A DNA stretch of 64,000 nt from Bacteroidia bacterium (lineage in GTDB: Bacteria; Bacteroidota; Bacteroidia; Cytophagales; Cyclobacteriaceae). Numbering within the stretch: the stretch's first letter is position 1; the number at the start of each line of letters is the position of its first letter. The DNA lies in assembly GCA_030425425.1 (NCBI GenBank), contig JAUIAO010000009.1, positions 62,001-126,000 of the forward strand, written 5' to 3'. The notes beneath the pieces were generated by a model. That model was not told where the DNA came from and made no database searches. It saw nothing but the letters and a program-made list of their open reading frames with translations. Below are positions 8,452 to 18,157 of the stretch, piece after piece. The position numbers and the translations under genes were made by a program.

Positions 8452-11157
8452 ATGAAACGTATTTCACTGATAATCACAGGACTTTTTGTAGCTACCCATC
8501 TATGGGGGCAGAATCCATGGAACAAAATGGCGCAACAGCCTAATACACTCCATCCAGAATTGGGCAGTGAGAATTATGAGACTGATCAATGGAAGATTGA
8601 AATATTCAACTATTCCCAAACAATCAAAAGGCTGGAACCAAAAAATGCTGAGAGGTTTGATTTCACACCTTCTGACAGACTGGAATTTCGTGATATCGAT
8701 GGCTGCTATCACCTTGGTGACATCAATCTGACATTGAAAATCGACAATGAATGGAAATCCTTTTCGTCAGCTAAGCAAAGGCAAAAATTAGTTGTAATTG
8801 AAGCTCGTGACAATGTACTTATGGGTGCAGACATTACACCCACAATGGGTGCAAACTTCCCAGTCAAGATTCTGAGGACCTGGGAAACAGATAAAGACGA
8901 TCTCATCCTTAAATTCAGAATTAAAAACATAAGGAATGAAAAGGTAGAGATTGGTTCTTTAGGGCTTCCAATGATTTTTAACAACATTCTTGACGGAAAA
9001 TCACTGGATGATGCACATGCCCAAAATGTATTCTATGATCCGTATATTGGTAAAGATGCAGGATATCTTCAGGTGGTGAGATTGCATGGACACGGGCCCG
9101 TCTTATTGGTTTTACCTGAAAAAAACACTGGTTTTGAAGCCTATAATCCACTCAATGATGACCCAACTCCCAGATGGATTCCATTTGAAGGTTTTCATGA
9201 ATGGATGGTGCACAGTAAAGCACATGCTGAGGAAGAATGGAACAATGCCAAACCCTGGAACACTCCCACATCAAAGGTCTTGGTTCCTGGAGAAGTGGCC
9301 ACCTATTCCTGGAGATTCACCACAGCTAATTCAGTAAAAGAAATCGAATCTAAACTTATCGAAAAACGAAAGCCTGTAGCAGTTGGCTTACCTGGCTATG
9401 TACTTCCAACAGATATTGAAGGCAAGTTGATGCTAAACTACCCGTCAGAAATCACCAACATCACTGCAGAGCCGGCTGAAAAATTGGAATGGAATGAGCC
9501 AGAACTTCTGGCAAATGGATGGAGAAAGCTCTCCATAAGAGGTGAAATTTATGGCAGATCTCGACTGACCATTACCTACGCTGATGGCATCACCCAAACG
9601 ATCAATTATAAAGTGATCAATCCCGAATCAGAAACTATTGACAGGTTGGGTAATTTCCTGACCACTAAACAATGGTATCAGAATGATGATGACATTTTTG
9701 GCAGAAGTCCTTCTGTGATGAATTATGATTATGAAAACAAAGAAATCGTCACTCAAGACAGTAGAGCGTGGATTGTTGGCCTTGGTGATGAAGGCGGATC
9801 AGGTCCGTACCTTTCGGCCATTATGAAACAATTGGTCCAACCGGATGCTGCGGAAATTAAGAAACTTACACGTTTCATAGACGAAACACTCTGGGGAGGT
9901 ATTCAATACAGTGAAGGACCAGAGAAGTATGGTGTCAGAAAAAGTCTGTTTTACTTTGAACCAGACAGTTTTCCAGCAGGTACGTACAGATCAGACATCA
10001 ATTATAATACCTGGGCTGCCTGGAATAAAGAACATTCTGAACTCACAGAAAGATCCTACAACTACCCACATGTCACAGCTTCACATTGGGTGATGTATCG
10101 TCTTGCCAGATATCGCACAGATTTGGTGAAAAACAGGTCCTGGAAATGGTACCTGGAGCACGCCTTTCACACGGCAATGGCTATGGTGGAGCATGCTTCC
10201 TACTACTCACAATTCGGCCAAATGGAAGGAACGATATTCGTAATGGTGCTAAAAGATCTGAAAAAAGAAGGACTCACTGCATTGGCGGACGAAATGGAAG
10301 CTGCAATGAAAAAACGCGCCGATCACTGGAAATCATTGGGTTATCCATTTGGCAGTGAAATGCCGTGGGACTCTACCGGACAGGAAGAAGTATATATGTG
10401 GTCCAAATATTTCGGCTATGATGAAAAAGCAGAAGTTACTCTAAATGCCATTCTGGCGTATATGCCAACAGTTCCGCATTGGGGATACAATGGAAGTGCA
10501 CGTCGATATTGGGACTTTCTGTATGGAGGGATAATCCAAAGAATAGAGAGACAACTTCATCATTACGGATCGCCCTTAAATGCTATTCCTGTACTCCGTG
10601 ATTACAGAGATAATCCAGATGATTTATATCTTCTACGAGTAGGTCATGCAGGTATGATAGGAGGTATTGCTAATATTACCGATGATGGCTTTGGACCAGC
10701 AGCATTTCATTCTTATCCTTCCACACTGAAAATTGATCCTCTTTCGGGTGATTATGGATCTGGCTTCTTTGGTTATGCAATCAACAATTCTTCATACCTG
10801 ATAAATGATGAACAGTTCGGATGGATCGGATTTGGTGGTAATGCTACTGAAATTGATGGGAATGTGAAGTTTGAATTAACATCCTCCTCAAAATCAAGAC
10901 TATACATTGCTCCAGAAAAGTTATGGATCAATTTGTACAGTGGACAAATCAAAGAGGCAAACTACAATACCGAAGATCGAACAATCACTTTAGTATTCAA
11001 TCCCAAAGACGAATTTACGCCCAAAGCATATCTTGATTTAACTGATATCAAGAAAAACGGAAATTATATCATTCCACGCAAGATCAAGACCGATAAGATT
11101 GGGTCTTATGTCAAGCTCAGGAACAAAGAAAAAAGTATTGTACTGGTAAAGAAATAA
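8452..11157 (+). CDS. DUF5695-like secreted protein of the glycan locus
   Basis: The 901-residue protein has a clear signal peptide (MKRISLIITGLFVATHLWGQ). I recognise it as resembling DUF5695 proteins, which occur in Bacteroidota carbohydrate loci and have no firmly assigned activity that I know of. The N-terminal ~390 residues look like beta-sandwich. Residues ~400-780 are rich in aromatic and helical segments (for example RSWKWYLEHAF) like an (alpha/alpha)6 barrel, and a short beta domain ends the protein. No standard glycosidase signature is obvious, so the catalytic residues are unknown. It is the only plus-strand gene in this arm, divergent from the DUF885 gene and followed by a strong terminator. 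A debranching glycosidase or lyase role is inference. Confidence 0.6.
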   Translation: MKRISLIITGLFVATHLWGQNPWNKMAQQPNTLHPELGSENYETDQWKIEIFNYSQTIKRLEPKNAERFDFTPSDRLEFRDIDGCYHLGDINLTLKIDNEWKSFSSAKQRQKLVVIEARDNVLMGADITPTMGANFPVKILRTWETDKDDLILKFRIKNIRNEKVEIGSLGLPMIFNNILDGKSLDDAHAQNVFYDPYIGKDAGYLQVVRLHGHGPVLLVLPEKNTGFEAYNPLNDDPTPRWIPFEGFHEWMVHSKAHAEEEWNNAKPWNTPTSKVLVPGEVATYSWRFTTANSVKEIESKLIEKRKPVAVGLPGYVLPTDIEGKLMLNYPSEITNITAEPAEKLEWNEPELLANGWRKLSIRGEIYGRSRLTITYADGITQTINYKVINPESETIDRLGNFLTTKQWYQNDDDIFGRSPSVMNYDYENKEIVTQDSRAWIVGLGDEGGSGPYLSAIMKQLVQPDAAEIKKLTRFIDETLWGGIQYSEGPEKYGVRKSLFYFEPDSFPAGTYRSDINYNTWAAWNKEHSELTERSYNYPHVTASHWVMYRLARYRTDLVKNRSWKWYLEHAFHTAMAMVEHASYYSQFGQMEGTIFVMVLKDLKKEGLTALADEMEAAMKKRADHWKSLGYPFGSEMPWDSTGQEEVYMWSKYFGYDEKAEVTLNAILAYMPTVPHWGYNGSARRYWDFLYGGIIQRIERQLHHYGSPLNAIPVLRDYRDNPDDLYLLRVGHAGMIGGIANITDDGFGPAAFHSYPSTLKIDPLSGDYGSGFFGYAINNSSYLINDEQFGWIGFGGNATEIDGNVKFELTSSSKSRLYIAPEKLWINLYSGQIKEANYNTEDRTITLVFNPKDEFTPKAYLDLTDIKKNGNYIIPRKIKTDKIGSYVKLRNKEKSIVLVKK

Positions 11158-11170
11158 GACCAATAAAATC

Positions 11171-11207
11171 AAAAAATCCACCTGGAATTAATCTAAGTGG
11201 ATTTTTT
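11171..11207 (+). terminator. Bidirectional intrinsic terminator
   Basis: A perfect 11-base inverted repeat, AAAAAATCCAC at 11171-11181 and GTGGATTTTTT at 11197-11207, has a 15-base loop and T-runs in both directions. It lies 13 bases after the DUF5695 stop and just beyond the GH51 stop on the other strand, so it can end both convergent transcripts. Confidence 0.85.
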
Positions 11208-11233
11208 GTTTGGTTAAATTCTCATTCGAGAAT

Positions 11234-13822
11234 TTATTCTCCCTTCACTCTAAACACGTTAAATGAATAAGGCTTAAGTGTTTGATTCAATTGCTTAGAA
11301 ACCTTAATTTTCACCTCTTCAGGTTTGACATCTTCATCATTTGGCTGGCCGGAAATAACGGACATCATGGCCTGCTGATCAGAAATACCCAAACTGGACA
11401 AATCCAGTGAGGCGTTGATCTCAGTCGGTAGTAGGTTGGCCATTTTTACGATATAGTCTCCACTTTGATCATCTTTTACCACCGAAATCGCAAATCGCTT
11501 TTTCACATCTTCAGAGTTGCTGGATATCGCCACTGCACTTGGCACATAGACATTACCTGAATTTTGACCGAATAGCTTCTGAACATAATAATCAATGGTC
11601 GGACGGATCTCTGTGTTGTTGAAGTAAATCAGATCTGGAGTCCAGTTGTGATGACCATCTTTCGCCAATAGTGGCGCAAAAGAAGTCATAGAAACTACGT
11701 CCGCATTGCGCTCCACATTGATTAGGTAAATCGCCTCTGAGAGTGAAGTTTCGATGTTCATTCTACGTCCATGTACATGAGCAGCATATTCTCCTAAATA
11801 CACCTTTGGTCCATTTCGATCATATTTATCGTAATAATCCTGATTATTGATAAACCATCCCGGAGGCTGATAATAATGCTCATCAACCATTGGAACATTG
11901 AGTTTTTTGGCAAACTCCCAACCGTATTCATAATCTGAACCACGATAAAAAGGCCCTACCGTCCCAATCACTACAATGTCAGGATATTTCTCAGTGACGG
12001 CATTGTAGATCATTTCAAATCGTTCTTCGAAAATATCTGTAATGAGATCTTCATTTCCGATCCCAAGGTATTTCAAATTGAATGGTTTTGGGTGGCCAGC
12101 TTCTGCTCTCACTTTTCCCCATTCGGTGTTTTTGTCACCGTTGGCCCATTCGATCAAATCCAGAATATCCTGCACATATTCATCCATCTCGTCCAATGGA
12201 ATACCTCCGCACTGTCCGTGACCACCCATGTGAGAATTCTGACAAGGGACACCCGCAGCAAGTACAGGAAGTGGTTGGGCGCCGATATCTTCACAATATT
12301 GGAAGTACTCAAAATATCCTAATCCGAGTGTTTGATGATAGTTCCAGATATTGGCCATCGGCACGCGGGCTTCCAGAGGTCCCACGCTATTTTTCCATTT
12401 ATAGATATTGTCCAGTCCATCTCCATGCGCCACGCATCCACCTGGGAAACGAACAAATTTCGGGCTCAAATCTGCCACTACCTGGGCCAAATCTGCTCTC
12501 AAACCATTCTTGTGTCCCTTGAAAGTATTCTGCGGAAATAGAGAAATCATATCAAGCGCCAACTTACCACTCTGTTGTGGCAGGATTTCTAAACGTCCAT
12601 CTACCAGATCATCGGTGGCTTTGATCACTGATGAAAAGTTCTTCCACTCTGTACCAATCTTTTTAATCGTTGCCTGGCCATAATTACCTGACCCATCTTT
12701 GCTGGTCAGTTTTACTAAAATGGATTTATTTTTCTCATCAAGTGATTTGGCAAAAACTGAGAAATCGTATTTTTCACCTTTCTTAAGCACTATTCCATCC
12801 CACCCTTCATTTACTAAACCTTTGCTTGTCGCTTTTCCACCCAGCACGGCATAGTGCGGATTGTTTGGATGAATAGGATCCAGAGTATCTACTTCAAATC
12901 CGTATTTCTCACCATTGAAAGACCATGACCAATGAGGATTCCATTCCTTATCTCTCCACTCCTTATCAATCGGATCATACTCAAAATCACGATTCTGAAT
13001 TAATTCCGCATATAAACCACCATCAGCAGCATAATTAATATCTTCGAAAAACACACCGATCAACTCATCACTAATTGGTTTTTGGTGCTCTGGTCTTAGC
13101 TTCACCTTTACTTCTACAGGATCTAAATTGGCAAACTTGGCAGGGTCATCCCTCATGACCTCTCTGCGCTGAGCTTCATGAAATTGCTCCCATTCTGCCT
13201 GCTGGATCAAGTCTTCAACCAATGCCCATGAAACCTTATTGGTCATACCACGATAAACCTCTCCGTTCAATTCTATTTCAGTTCTCGAATTAAGTCTTTC
13301 CGAACCATCTATTTCATCCGCCAGACCATAATGCTTAAAATCATCAGTTTGTACTTGCAAGACTTTTGGGTTGCTTTCAGCACCGTCTATCCAGCTAATC
13401 AAAAAGCCGTCTTTTGAAGGTATTATCTCCGGGTCTTTGATGCTTCCGTCATTTATCACTTCCGGGTATACCTGCGGTTCCCAATGAATGAGGTCGTATG
13501 ACGATGCATGTGCGAGCTGTTTTACATTAGGATTAAGAGCCCAGACACAATGCCACAGGCCAGATTCATCCTGAAACAAAAATGGATCATGCATTCGCTT
13601 CTGAGATCCCCAGCGACCAAAATCACTAAATAAAAAACGCTGATGCGGCCCTATACTGAACCAATCTACCTGATCGCGGCTCCATGCAAGCAACAAGCCA
13701 CTTCTGCCCTCGTGCCTCGAATATGCAAAAAGATAAACCGAGTCTGCAGGACCTTTATATTGAGCGAATGAGGACAAACAAATAAGCAGTAATAGAAATA
13801 AAATCGAATGTGTTTTTTTCAT
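11234..13822 (-). CDS. GH51 alpha-L-arabinofuranosidase with N-terminal GH43-like propeller segment
   Basis: The chosen ATG at 13822 gives a signal peptide (MKKTHSILFLLLLICLSSFAQ); an in-frame ATG at 13849 would add nine residues. Numbering from that upstream ATG, residues ~35-210 resemble part of a GH43-like five-bladed propeller (RMHDPFLFQDESGLWHCVWA and IKDPEII). This segment seems too short to be a full propeller. From ~245 the GH51 module begins (LIGVFFEDINYAADGGLYAE), interrupted by a carbohydrate-binding-like insert (~310-440). The barrel carries acid/base Glu600 (GIGNED) and nucleophile Glu657 (DEHYY), followed by a C-terminal beta domain. GH51 enzymes remove alpha-L-arabinofuranose from arabinan and arabinoxylan. 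The enzyme complements the GH127 and GH43 genes. Confidence 0.9.
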   Translation of the reverse strand: MKKTHSILFLLLLICLSSFAQYKGPADSVYLFAYSRHEGRSGLLLAWSRDQVDWFSIGPHQRFLFSDFGRWGSQKRMHDPFLFQDESGLWHCVWALNPNVKQLAHASSYDLIHWEPQVYPEVINDGSIKDPEIIPSKDGFLISWIDGAESNPKVLQVQTDDFKHYGLADEIDGSERLNSRTEIELNGEVYRGMTNKVSWALVEDLIQQAEWEQFHEAQRREVMRDDPAKFANLDPVEVKVKLRPEHQKPISDELIGVFFEDINYAADGGLYAELIQNRDFEYDPIDKEWRDKEWNPHWSWSFNGEKYGFEVDTLDPIHPNNPHYAVLGGKATSKGLVNEGWDGIVLKKGEKYDFSVFAKSLDEKNKSILVKLTSKDGSGNYGQATIKKIGTEWKNFSSVIKATDDLVDGRLEILPQQSGKLALDMISLFPQNTFKGHKNGLRADLAQVVADLSPKFVRFPGGCVAHGDGLDNIYKWKNSVGPLEARVPMANIWNYHQTLGLGYFEYFQYCEDIGAQPLPVLAAGVPCQNSHMGGHGQCGGIPLDEMDEYVQDILDLIEWANGDKNTEWGKVRAEAGHPKPFNLKYLGIGNEDLITDIFEERFEMIYNAVTEKYPDIVVIGTVGPFYRGSDYEYGWEFAKKLNVPMVDEHYYQPPGWFINNQDYYDKYDRNGPKVYLGEYAAHVHGRRMNIETSLSEAIYLINVERNADVVSMTSFAPLLAKDGHHNWTPDLIYFNNTEIRPTIDYYVQKLFGQNSGNVYVPSAVAISSNSEDVKKRFAISVVKDDQSGDYIVKMANLLPTEINASLDLSSLGISDQQAMMSVISGQPNDEDVKPEEVKIKVSKQLNQTLKPYSFNVFRVKGE

Positions 13823-13926
13823 TGAGGTTTTAATTTCAATTATTATCAAGTTAGTACTCTATAAAAGAGCTATTAAGTGTGCATAATACATTAACAGTTG
13901 AATTTTACATTTTAAGGCAAATGGTT
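13823..13926. promoter_or_regulatory. Spacer upstream of the GH51 gene
   Basis: About 100 AT-rich bases separate the GH51 start from the stop of the LamG/BNR_4 gene upstream. AAGTGTGCATAATACATT near 13874 is the only site-like string I see. A promoter is plausible but no consensus element can be assigned. Confidence 0.25.
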
Positions 13927-16900
13927 CTATTTTTTCAGTACTTTCAATTGCTCAACATCTCCCTCATTATTGATAATTTCCAAAATCAACAATCCCTTAG
14001 GTAGGTTTTCAAAATTCACTCTTTTAGTTTGTTCCTCGTTAAGCTCAAATCTTTTGACTTTTTGCCCACCCATCGTGTAGACGTTCATTTCTTTCAAACC
14101 TCGCACTCCTTCTATGATCAGATGATCTAGTACAGGATTGGGGTATACTAATAATTGATTATCAGAGACTTGTAGTATTTCTTGCTGTTCCTCTTCCAGC
14201 TCAAAATAAACATTGTAGTTGGATTTAGTTTGTCCATCTTCTGCTGTTACAATGACCAAAGCACCACCTGGAAGTTCTGCCGACTGAAAAATCTGAGAGG
14301 TAGCTTTTGAATTTTTCACAACTGCATCCACTAAGGGAATGTCTACAGTAGATTCTGGAAGAATAATAGTATAATTCAGAATCCCAGGTTCAAAATCTTT
14401 GATAGTTTCTCCGTCTATTGTCAAATCAATCAATGAAGCATCATCGGTAGTAGTCGTCAATATGTTCAACTGATAGATCTTACTGAGACCATCAGATGTT
14501 GTAGCTGTAATCTCTACAGTCCCTGGCACTTCGGTAATATCAGTCATAGTGACGTCCACTTCATTTTGAAATGGAATCGGTTCAATAGACGGAACGTTTG
14601 ACTCTCCGGAAGGTAACACGAAATATTGATCCAGGTCCATAGGATCAAAACCTTGAATGAGGTTGCCATTTATCCTGATATTTCTCAGAGAAGGATCATT
14701 GGTTTCAGCATGATATGAGACCATTACCTTACCATCATTATCAGCGTGAGCATAAGCAAACGAAAGCACATTATGCTCCATTAGCATCTGACGATCAATG
14801 ATTGGTTCATTTTGAGCCATTCCCTGACCTGCAATATCCAACGGAATCCAATCTTTCCATTCTCCTGCGGCCGATGCAAAATATACACGATAATCCCAGG
14901 CCACTACATATAGATTGTCCATGCTGTCCACGGCAATTTCACTTCGGTTACCTCCATCTGTCATGGCGATTAAGTCGCTTTTCCAGTCACCGTTTTTGTC
15001 TTTATAGATATGTCTTAACTCTCCGTCATTCACCCTGGCATCCCAAAAATTGGACGCATTTGGTTTGCTTTCATTGATATAAGACTGAAGAATATGGATC
15101 TTACCCTTGCTGTCCACCGCTTGTGATTCCTGATTGATCAAGCCACGATATGTTGATATCGGCACTACTACCAGCCCGTCAGTATCTCTGGTCAGTGGCA
15201 CAGGATTGGAATCTGACCTTCGGGTATTAGCTACGTGCTGTCCGGCATTATTGTACCAGGTTCGTCCATCGTCATCACTATAGGCATAGCTGATGTCATG
15301 ATTGGTCTGTGCGTCTGGTGTTTGCCTCCAAACCCAAGACACATGCAGTCTCCCATTAGGATCATAATGAATACCATTAATATAAGCGTTTTCGTTGACG
15401 GAAGTCCCATTTACATACTCACCGATATAATCCCAATTCTGATCACTACCAGAATATTCCCACAAATAAGAATTACCATCACCACTCCACCCTATCCTCA
15501 TCTCCAACAGCATGTCTCCGTTAGGTTTGCGCACAAATCTCGGATATGTAACATTAGAAATAGTGCTATCGCTGTTGCTCAAATAATCAATTTTCTCACC
15601 GAAAGATTCATCCGCCCATGCAAAATCTTCGGGTCTATTGGCTAACCCAACAACAGAACGTTGATAATGAAAAACATCATTGTGATGATCATAAGTGATG
15701 TGAATGGTGCCATCATTTGGGCAAATACCCATAGAAATGTTATAATGGTTATCTGCCTGACGCGCAGGTGAAATCACGTGATCGTCGAGTTCCATAATTT
15801 CCCAATAGCCATAGGGGAGCTTCTTCCGGGCAATAGCGACCTTTATCTGGCCATTATTCTGCTCATCATTCCAGTATGTTACATATTGATATCCATTATA
15901 AGTCATCAGGGCATCCTGCTGAAACGAAACAAAATTAGCCCCACCATTCGTAGTTTCTGCAAGTGTGGTCACCGTATCTTGTGGTTGACGGATCAGCTGA
16001 GAGAATGCCGATGGATTTACGATTACTTTACCGTCTGGAGAGGTGATCTCTGGGATATGGGTTTCCGTGATTGATTCCTGAGTCAAATCAAAACTAACAA
16101 CAGAAACATCTAGTTCATTTTCCACTGCAGCCTCTTTGCTAATCTGATACCGAATGAAGAAATAATTTTCTCCTTCTCTAAGGGCAACATTTCCTGAAAA
16201 CGTAATTTCATCATCACCCGGGCTACCTCCTAAAGAAGCCCACTCGATCATATTGCCTGAAGACTCATCGGCAGACCAACCAATGACTATATCCTCTATG
16301 TCCCCAACATCTGTCGTTCCCGCGGTAGTAAGTCTGAGTGAAGTCAGAGATAAGGGTGTGCTCTGATTTTTAGTATTAATCTTCAGGATTCCGACTGTGG
16401 CTTCCTTACCCAAATCCGCAAATTCAGAAGACCGAACAACCGTAGAATTCATATATTCCATTGGAGCATTCCAATCAGAAAGATCATATGTTCCCCCATT
16501 GATCGCCCCATGATTTTCACCTGCCAAATCTGTGGCATTCTGTGCCTGATCATCAAAATTCCAATAAGCTATTAGATTAGATTCCTCAGACGGATCTAAC
16601 ACGGAGCTGGCATTTGACATAAGTTGTGTTTCAGTCCTCGCTTCAGACCAAATTCTCACCTCATCTATCCAGCCTTTAAAAGCCCGGTTACTGACATCTG
16701 AATCCCAACCGAGATAAGTTTTCCCAGAGCTAAAATTTTCACCTGTGAAAGTCGCATTTTCTGTTTTACCAATTCCATCAATATATAAGGTTCTGCTTGT
16801 GCTGGTCATCACCACAGCAATATGATGCCATTTCCCTTCCTGTATATCGGCAGTTTCAGTACCCTGACCATACGTATCCCCACCATTTGCCATGTACCGC

Positions 16901-17208
16901 AACGACTGTGAAGTTGATTGCCATCCACTGGTATATTGCAATCCAACATTGCCTGGTCGGTTAAAAATCAATCCTGCGTTTGCCGTCTGTTGAGCATCAG
17001 ACTTTATCAACATTTCTATAGTGTAGGGCAAAGAATTTAAGTTCAACCCCGAAATGTCTACATGGCTATTATTACCATCTCCACCTGTGAGGTAAAGGGA
17101 ATAGTTTTGATCGTTTGCTTTTAATAAGCGATTAGGCGATTGTGCCTGGATTGTTAAAAATTGACAAGAAAAAAGAAGAGATAAGGTAAGCTGAAGAAAT
17201 CGACACAT
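13927..17208 (-). CDS. LamG plus BNR_4 propeller protein with T9SS sorting domain
   Basis: The ATG at 17208 gives a signal peptide (MCRFLQLTLSLLFSCQFLTIQAQ). The upstream ATG at 17253 adds an unlikely 15-residue extension. Domain order: a LamG/concanavalin-like fold (~residues 35-240, with GKWHHIAVVMTSTSRTLYIDG), a short beta linker (~270-400), and a BNR_4-type propeller (~410-830, with YWNDEQNNGQIKVAIARK and ITYDHHNDVFHYQRS). Two cadherin-like repeats and a C-terminal type IX secretion sorting domain (LLVYPNPVLDHLIIEG) follow. BNR_4 proteins include or resemble seven-bladed lyases such as ulvan lyase families PL24 and PL25. Here the His- and Tyr-rich propeller could be a lyase or a binding protein; the substrate is not determinable. 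The protein is probably secreted and surface-attached. Confidence 0.75.
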   Translation of the reverse strand: MCRFLQLTLSLLFSCQFLTIQAQSPNRLLKANDQNYSLYLTGGDGNNSHVDISGLNLNSLPYTIEMLIKSDAQQTANAGLIFNRPGNVGLQYTSGWQSTSQSLRYMANGGDTYGQGTETADIQEGKWHHIAVVMTSTSRTLYIDGIGKTENATFTGENFSSGKTYLGWDSDVSNRAFKGWIDEVRIWSEARTETQLMSNASSVLDPSEESNLIAYWNFDDQAQNATDLAGENHGAINGGTYDLSDWNAPMEYMNSTVVRSSEFADLGKEATVGILKINTKNQSTPLSLTSLRLTTAGTTDVGDIEDIVIGWSADESSGNMIEWASLGGSPGDDEITFSGNVALREGENYFFIRYQISKEAAVENELDVSVVSFDLTQESITETHIPEITSPDGKVIVNPSAFSQLIRQPQDTVTTLAETTNGGANFVSFQQDALMTYNGYQYVTYWNDEQNNGQIKVAIARKKLPYGYWEIMELDDHVISPARQADNHYNISMGICPNDGTIHITYDHHNDVFHYQRSVVGLANRPEDFAWADESFGEKIDYLSNSDSTISNVTYPRFVRKPNGDMLLEMRIGWSGDGNSYLWEYSGSDQNWDYIGEYVNGTSVNENAYINGIHYDPNGRLHVSWVWRQTPDAQTNHDISYAYSDDDGRTWYNNAGQHVANTRRSDSNPVPLTRDTDGLVVVPISTYRGLINQESQAVDSKGKIHILQSYINESKPNASNFWDARVNDGELRHIYKDKNGDWKSDLIAMTDGGNRSEIAVDSMDNLYVVAWDYRVYFASAAGEWKDWIPLDIAGQGMAQNEPIIDRQMLMEHNVLSFAYAHADNDGKVMVSYHAETNDPSLRNIRINGNLIQGFDPMDLDQYFVLPSGESNVPSIEPIPFQNEVDVTMTDITEVPGTVEITATTSDGLSKIYQLNILTTTTDDASLIDLTIDGETIKDFEPGILNYTIILPESTVDIPLVDAVVKNSKATSQIFQSAELPGGALVIVTAEDGQTKSNYNVYFELEEEQQEILQVSDNQLLVYPNPVLDHLIIEGVRGLKEMNVYTMGGQKVKRFELNEEQTKRVNFENLPKGLLILEIINNEGDVEQLKVLKK

Positions 17209-17302
17209 AAAAATCAGGTTCAAATTGGCTTTATACTTAAATAAACAGGCCATTATTCAAAATGATACAGTGAAAACTGGAAAATTTGTGACTAATTAAT
17301 GT

Positions 17303-18157
17303 TTATGGGGTTCCATCCTCTTTTACCTTCTGGTAAGCCCGAATATAGTCTATCTCATACTTAACTGGAAAAGCAGAATCATCGATTTCTCCACCCTGAT
17401 TACCTCCTAAGGCAAGATTCAAAATGAAATATTGACCAAAGCTTGCATCCTGAAATCGAAAAGGATTGTCTGTATTACCTTTCCAACCTTGATTGTAAGT
17501 CTCCTCAAGATTGGTTTCATTCAGTAATTCATCATCCAGATATAACCGGATAAACTGTTCATCCCAGTCCATCCGCCAAATATGAAATTCATCCAGCCAT
17601 GCAGGATTGTCATCCATCCATTTCTGCACGGGTATTTTCTTCGAATCCCAAATTGGTCGATAAGGTTGATCAGAGCTCCACGCCACGTTGGCCAAAATGC
17701 TACGATCATAAAACTCCATCAGATCAATTTCACCTCCTATCGGCCAGCTGTATCGATTCCCCACTGTCCAGATGGCGGGCCAGCAGCCGTCCGAATAAGG
17801 AATTCTGGCCCGGATTTCGAATCGTCCGTAAGTAAAATGATGTTTGCCACGGGTGTTCAAAGAAGCAGAAGTGTAAGGTTTGTCCAAGTGATTTTTGCGT
17901 CCTGTAATCACAAGTATCCCATCCTTCACATAGCTATTTTCATCACTGTTTGTGTAATACTGCGCTTCGTTGTTGCGGATATAGCCAATTTCATAATTCC
18001 AGTTTTCCAATGATGGGCTTCCCTCCTCATTGAATTCATCTTGCCATATCAGTTCATAGCCTTCGTAAACTGGAATATCCTCCGAAGACTTATCAATGCT
18101 ACAACCAATAAAAAAGAGGAAAACAATTGCGAAAATTAAACTTTGATTTGACGTCAT
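17303..18157 (-). CDS. GH16 family glycoside hydrolase lipoprotein
   Basis: GH16 enzymes cleave beta-1,3/1,4-glucans or galactans such as laminarin, lichenan, agarose or porphyran. The 284-residue protein begins with a lipobox (FFIGC, Cys19), so it is a surface or periplasmic lipoprotein. The catalytic signature GGEIDLMEFY carries Glu143, Asp145 and Glu148, the E-x-D-x-x-E set. LNTRGKHHFTYGRFEIRAR and FILNLALGGN are typical laminarinase-like GH16 elements. The ATG directly abuts the TAA of the GH43-DUF2264 gene, implying one transcript. The subfamily is not resolved; a laminarinase-like or galactanase role are both open. No truncation is visible. Confidence 0.88.
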   Translation of the reverse strand: MTSNQSLIFAIVFLFFIGCSIDKSSEDIPVYEGYELIWQDEFNEEGSPSLENWNYEIGYIRNNEAQYYTNSDENSYVKDGILVITGRKNHLDKPYTSASLNTRGKHHFTYGRFEIRARIPYSDGCWPAIWTVGNRYSWPIGGEIDLMEFYDRSILANVAWSSDQPYRPIWDSKKIPVQKWMDDNPAWLDEFHIWRMDWDEQFIRLYLDDELLNETNLEETYNQGWKGNTDNPFRFQDASFGQYFILNLALGGNQGGEIDDSAFPVKYEIDYIRAYQKVKEDGTP

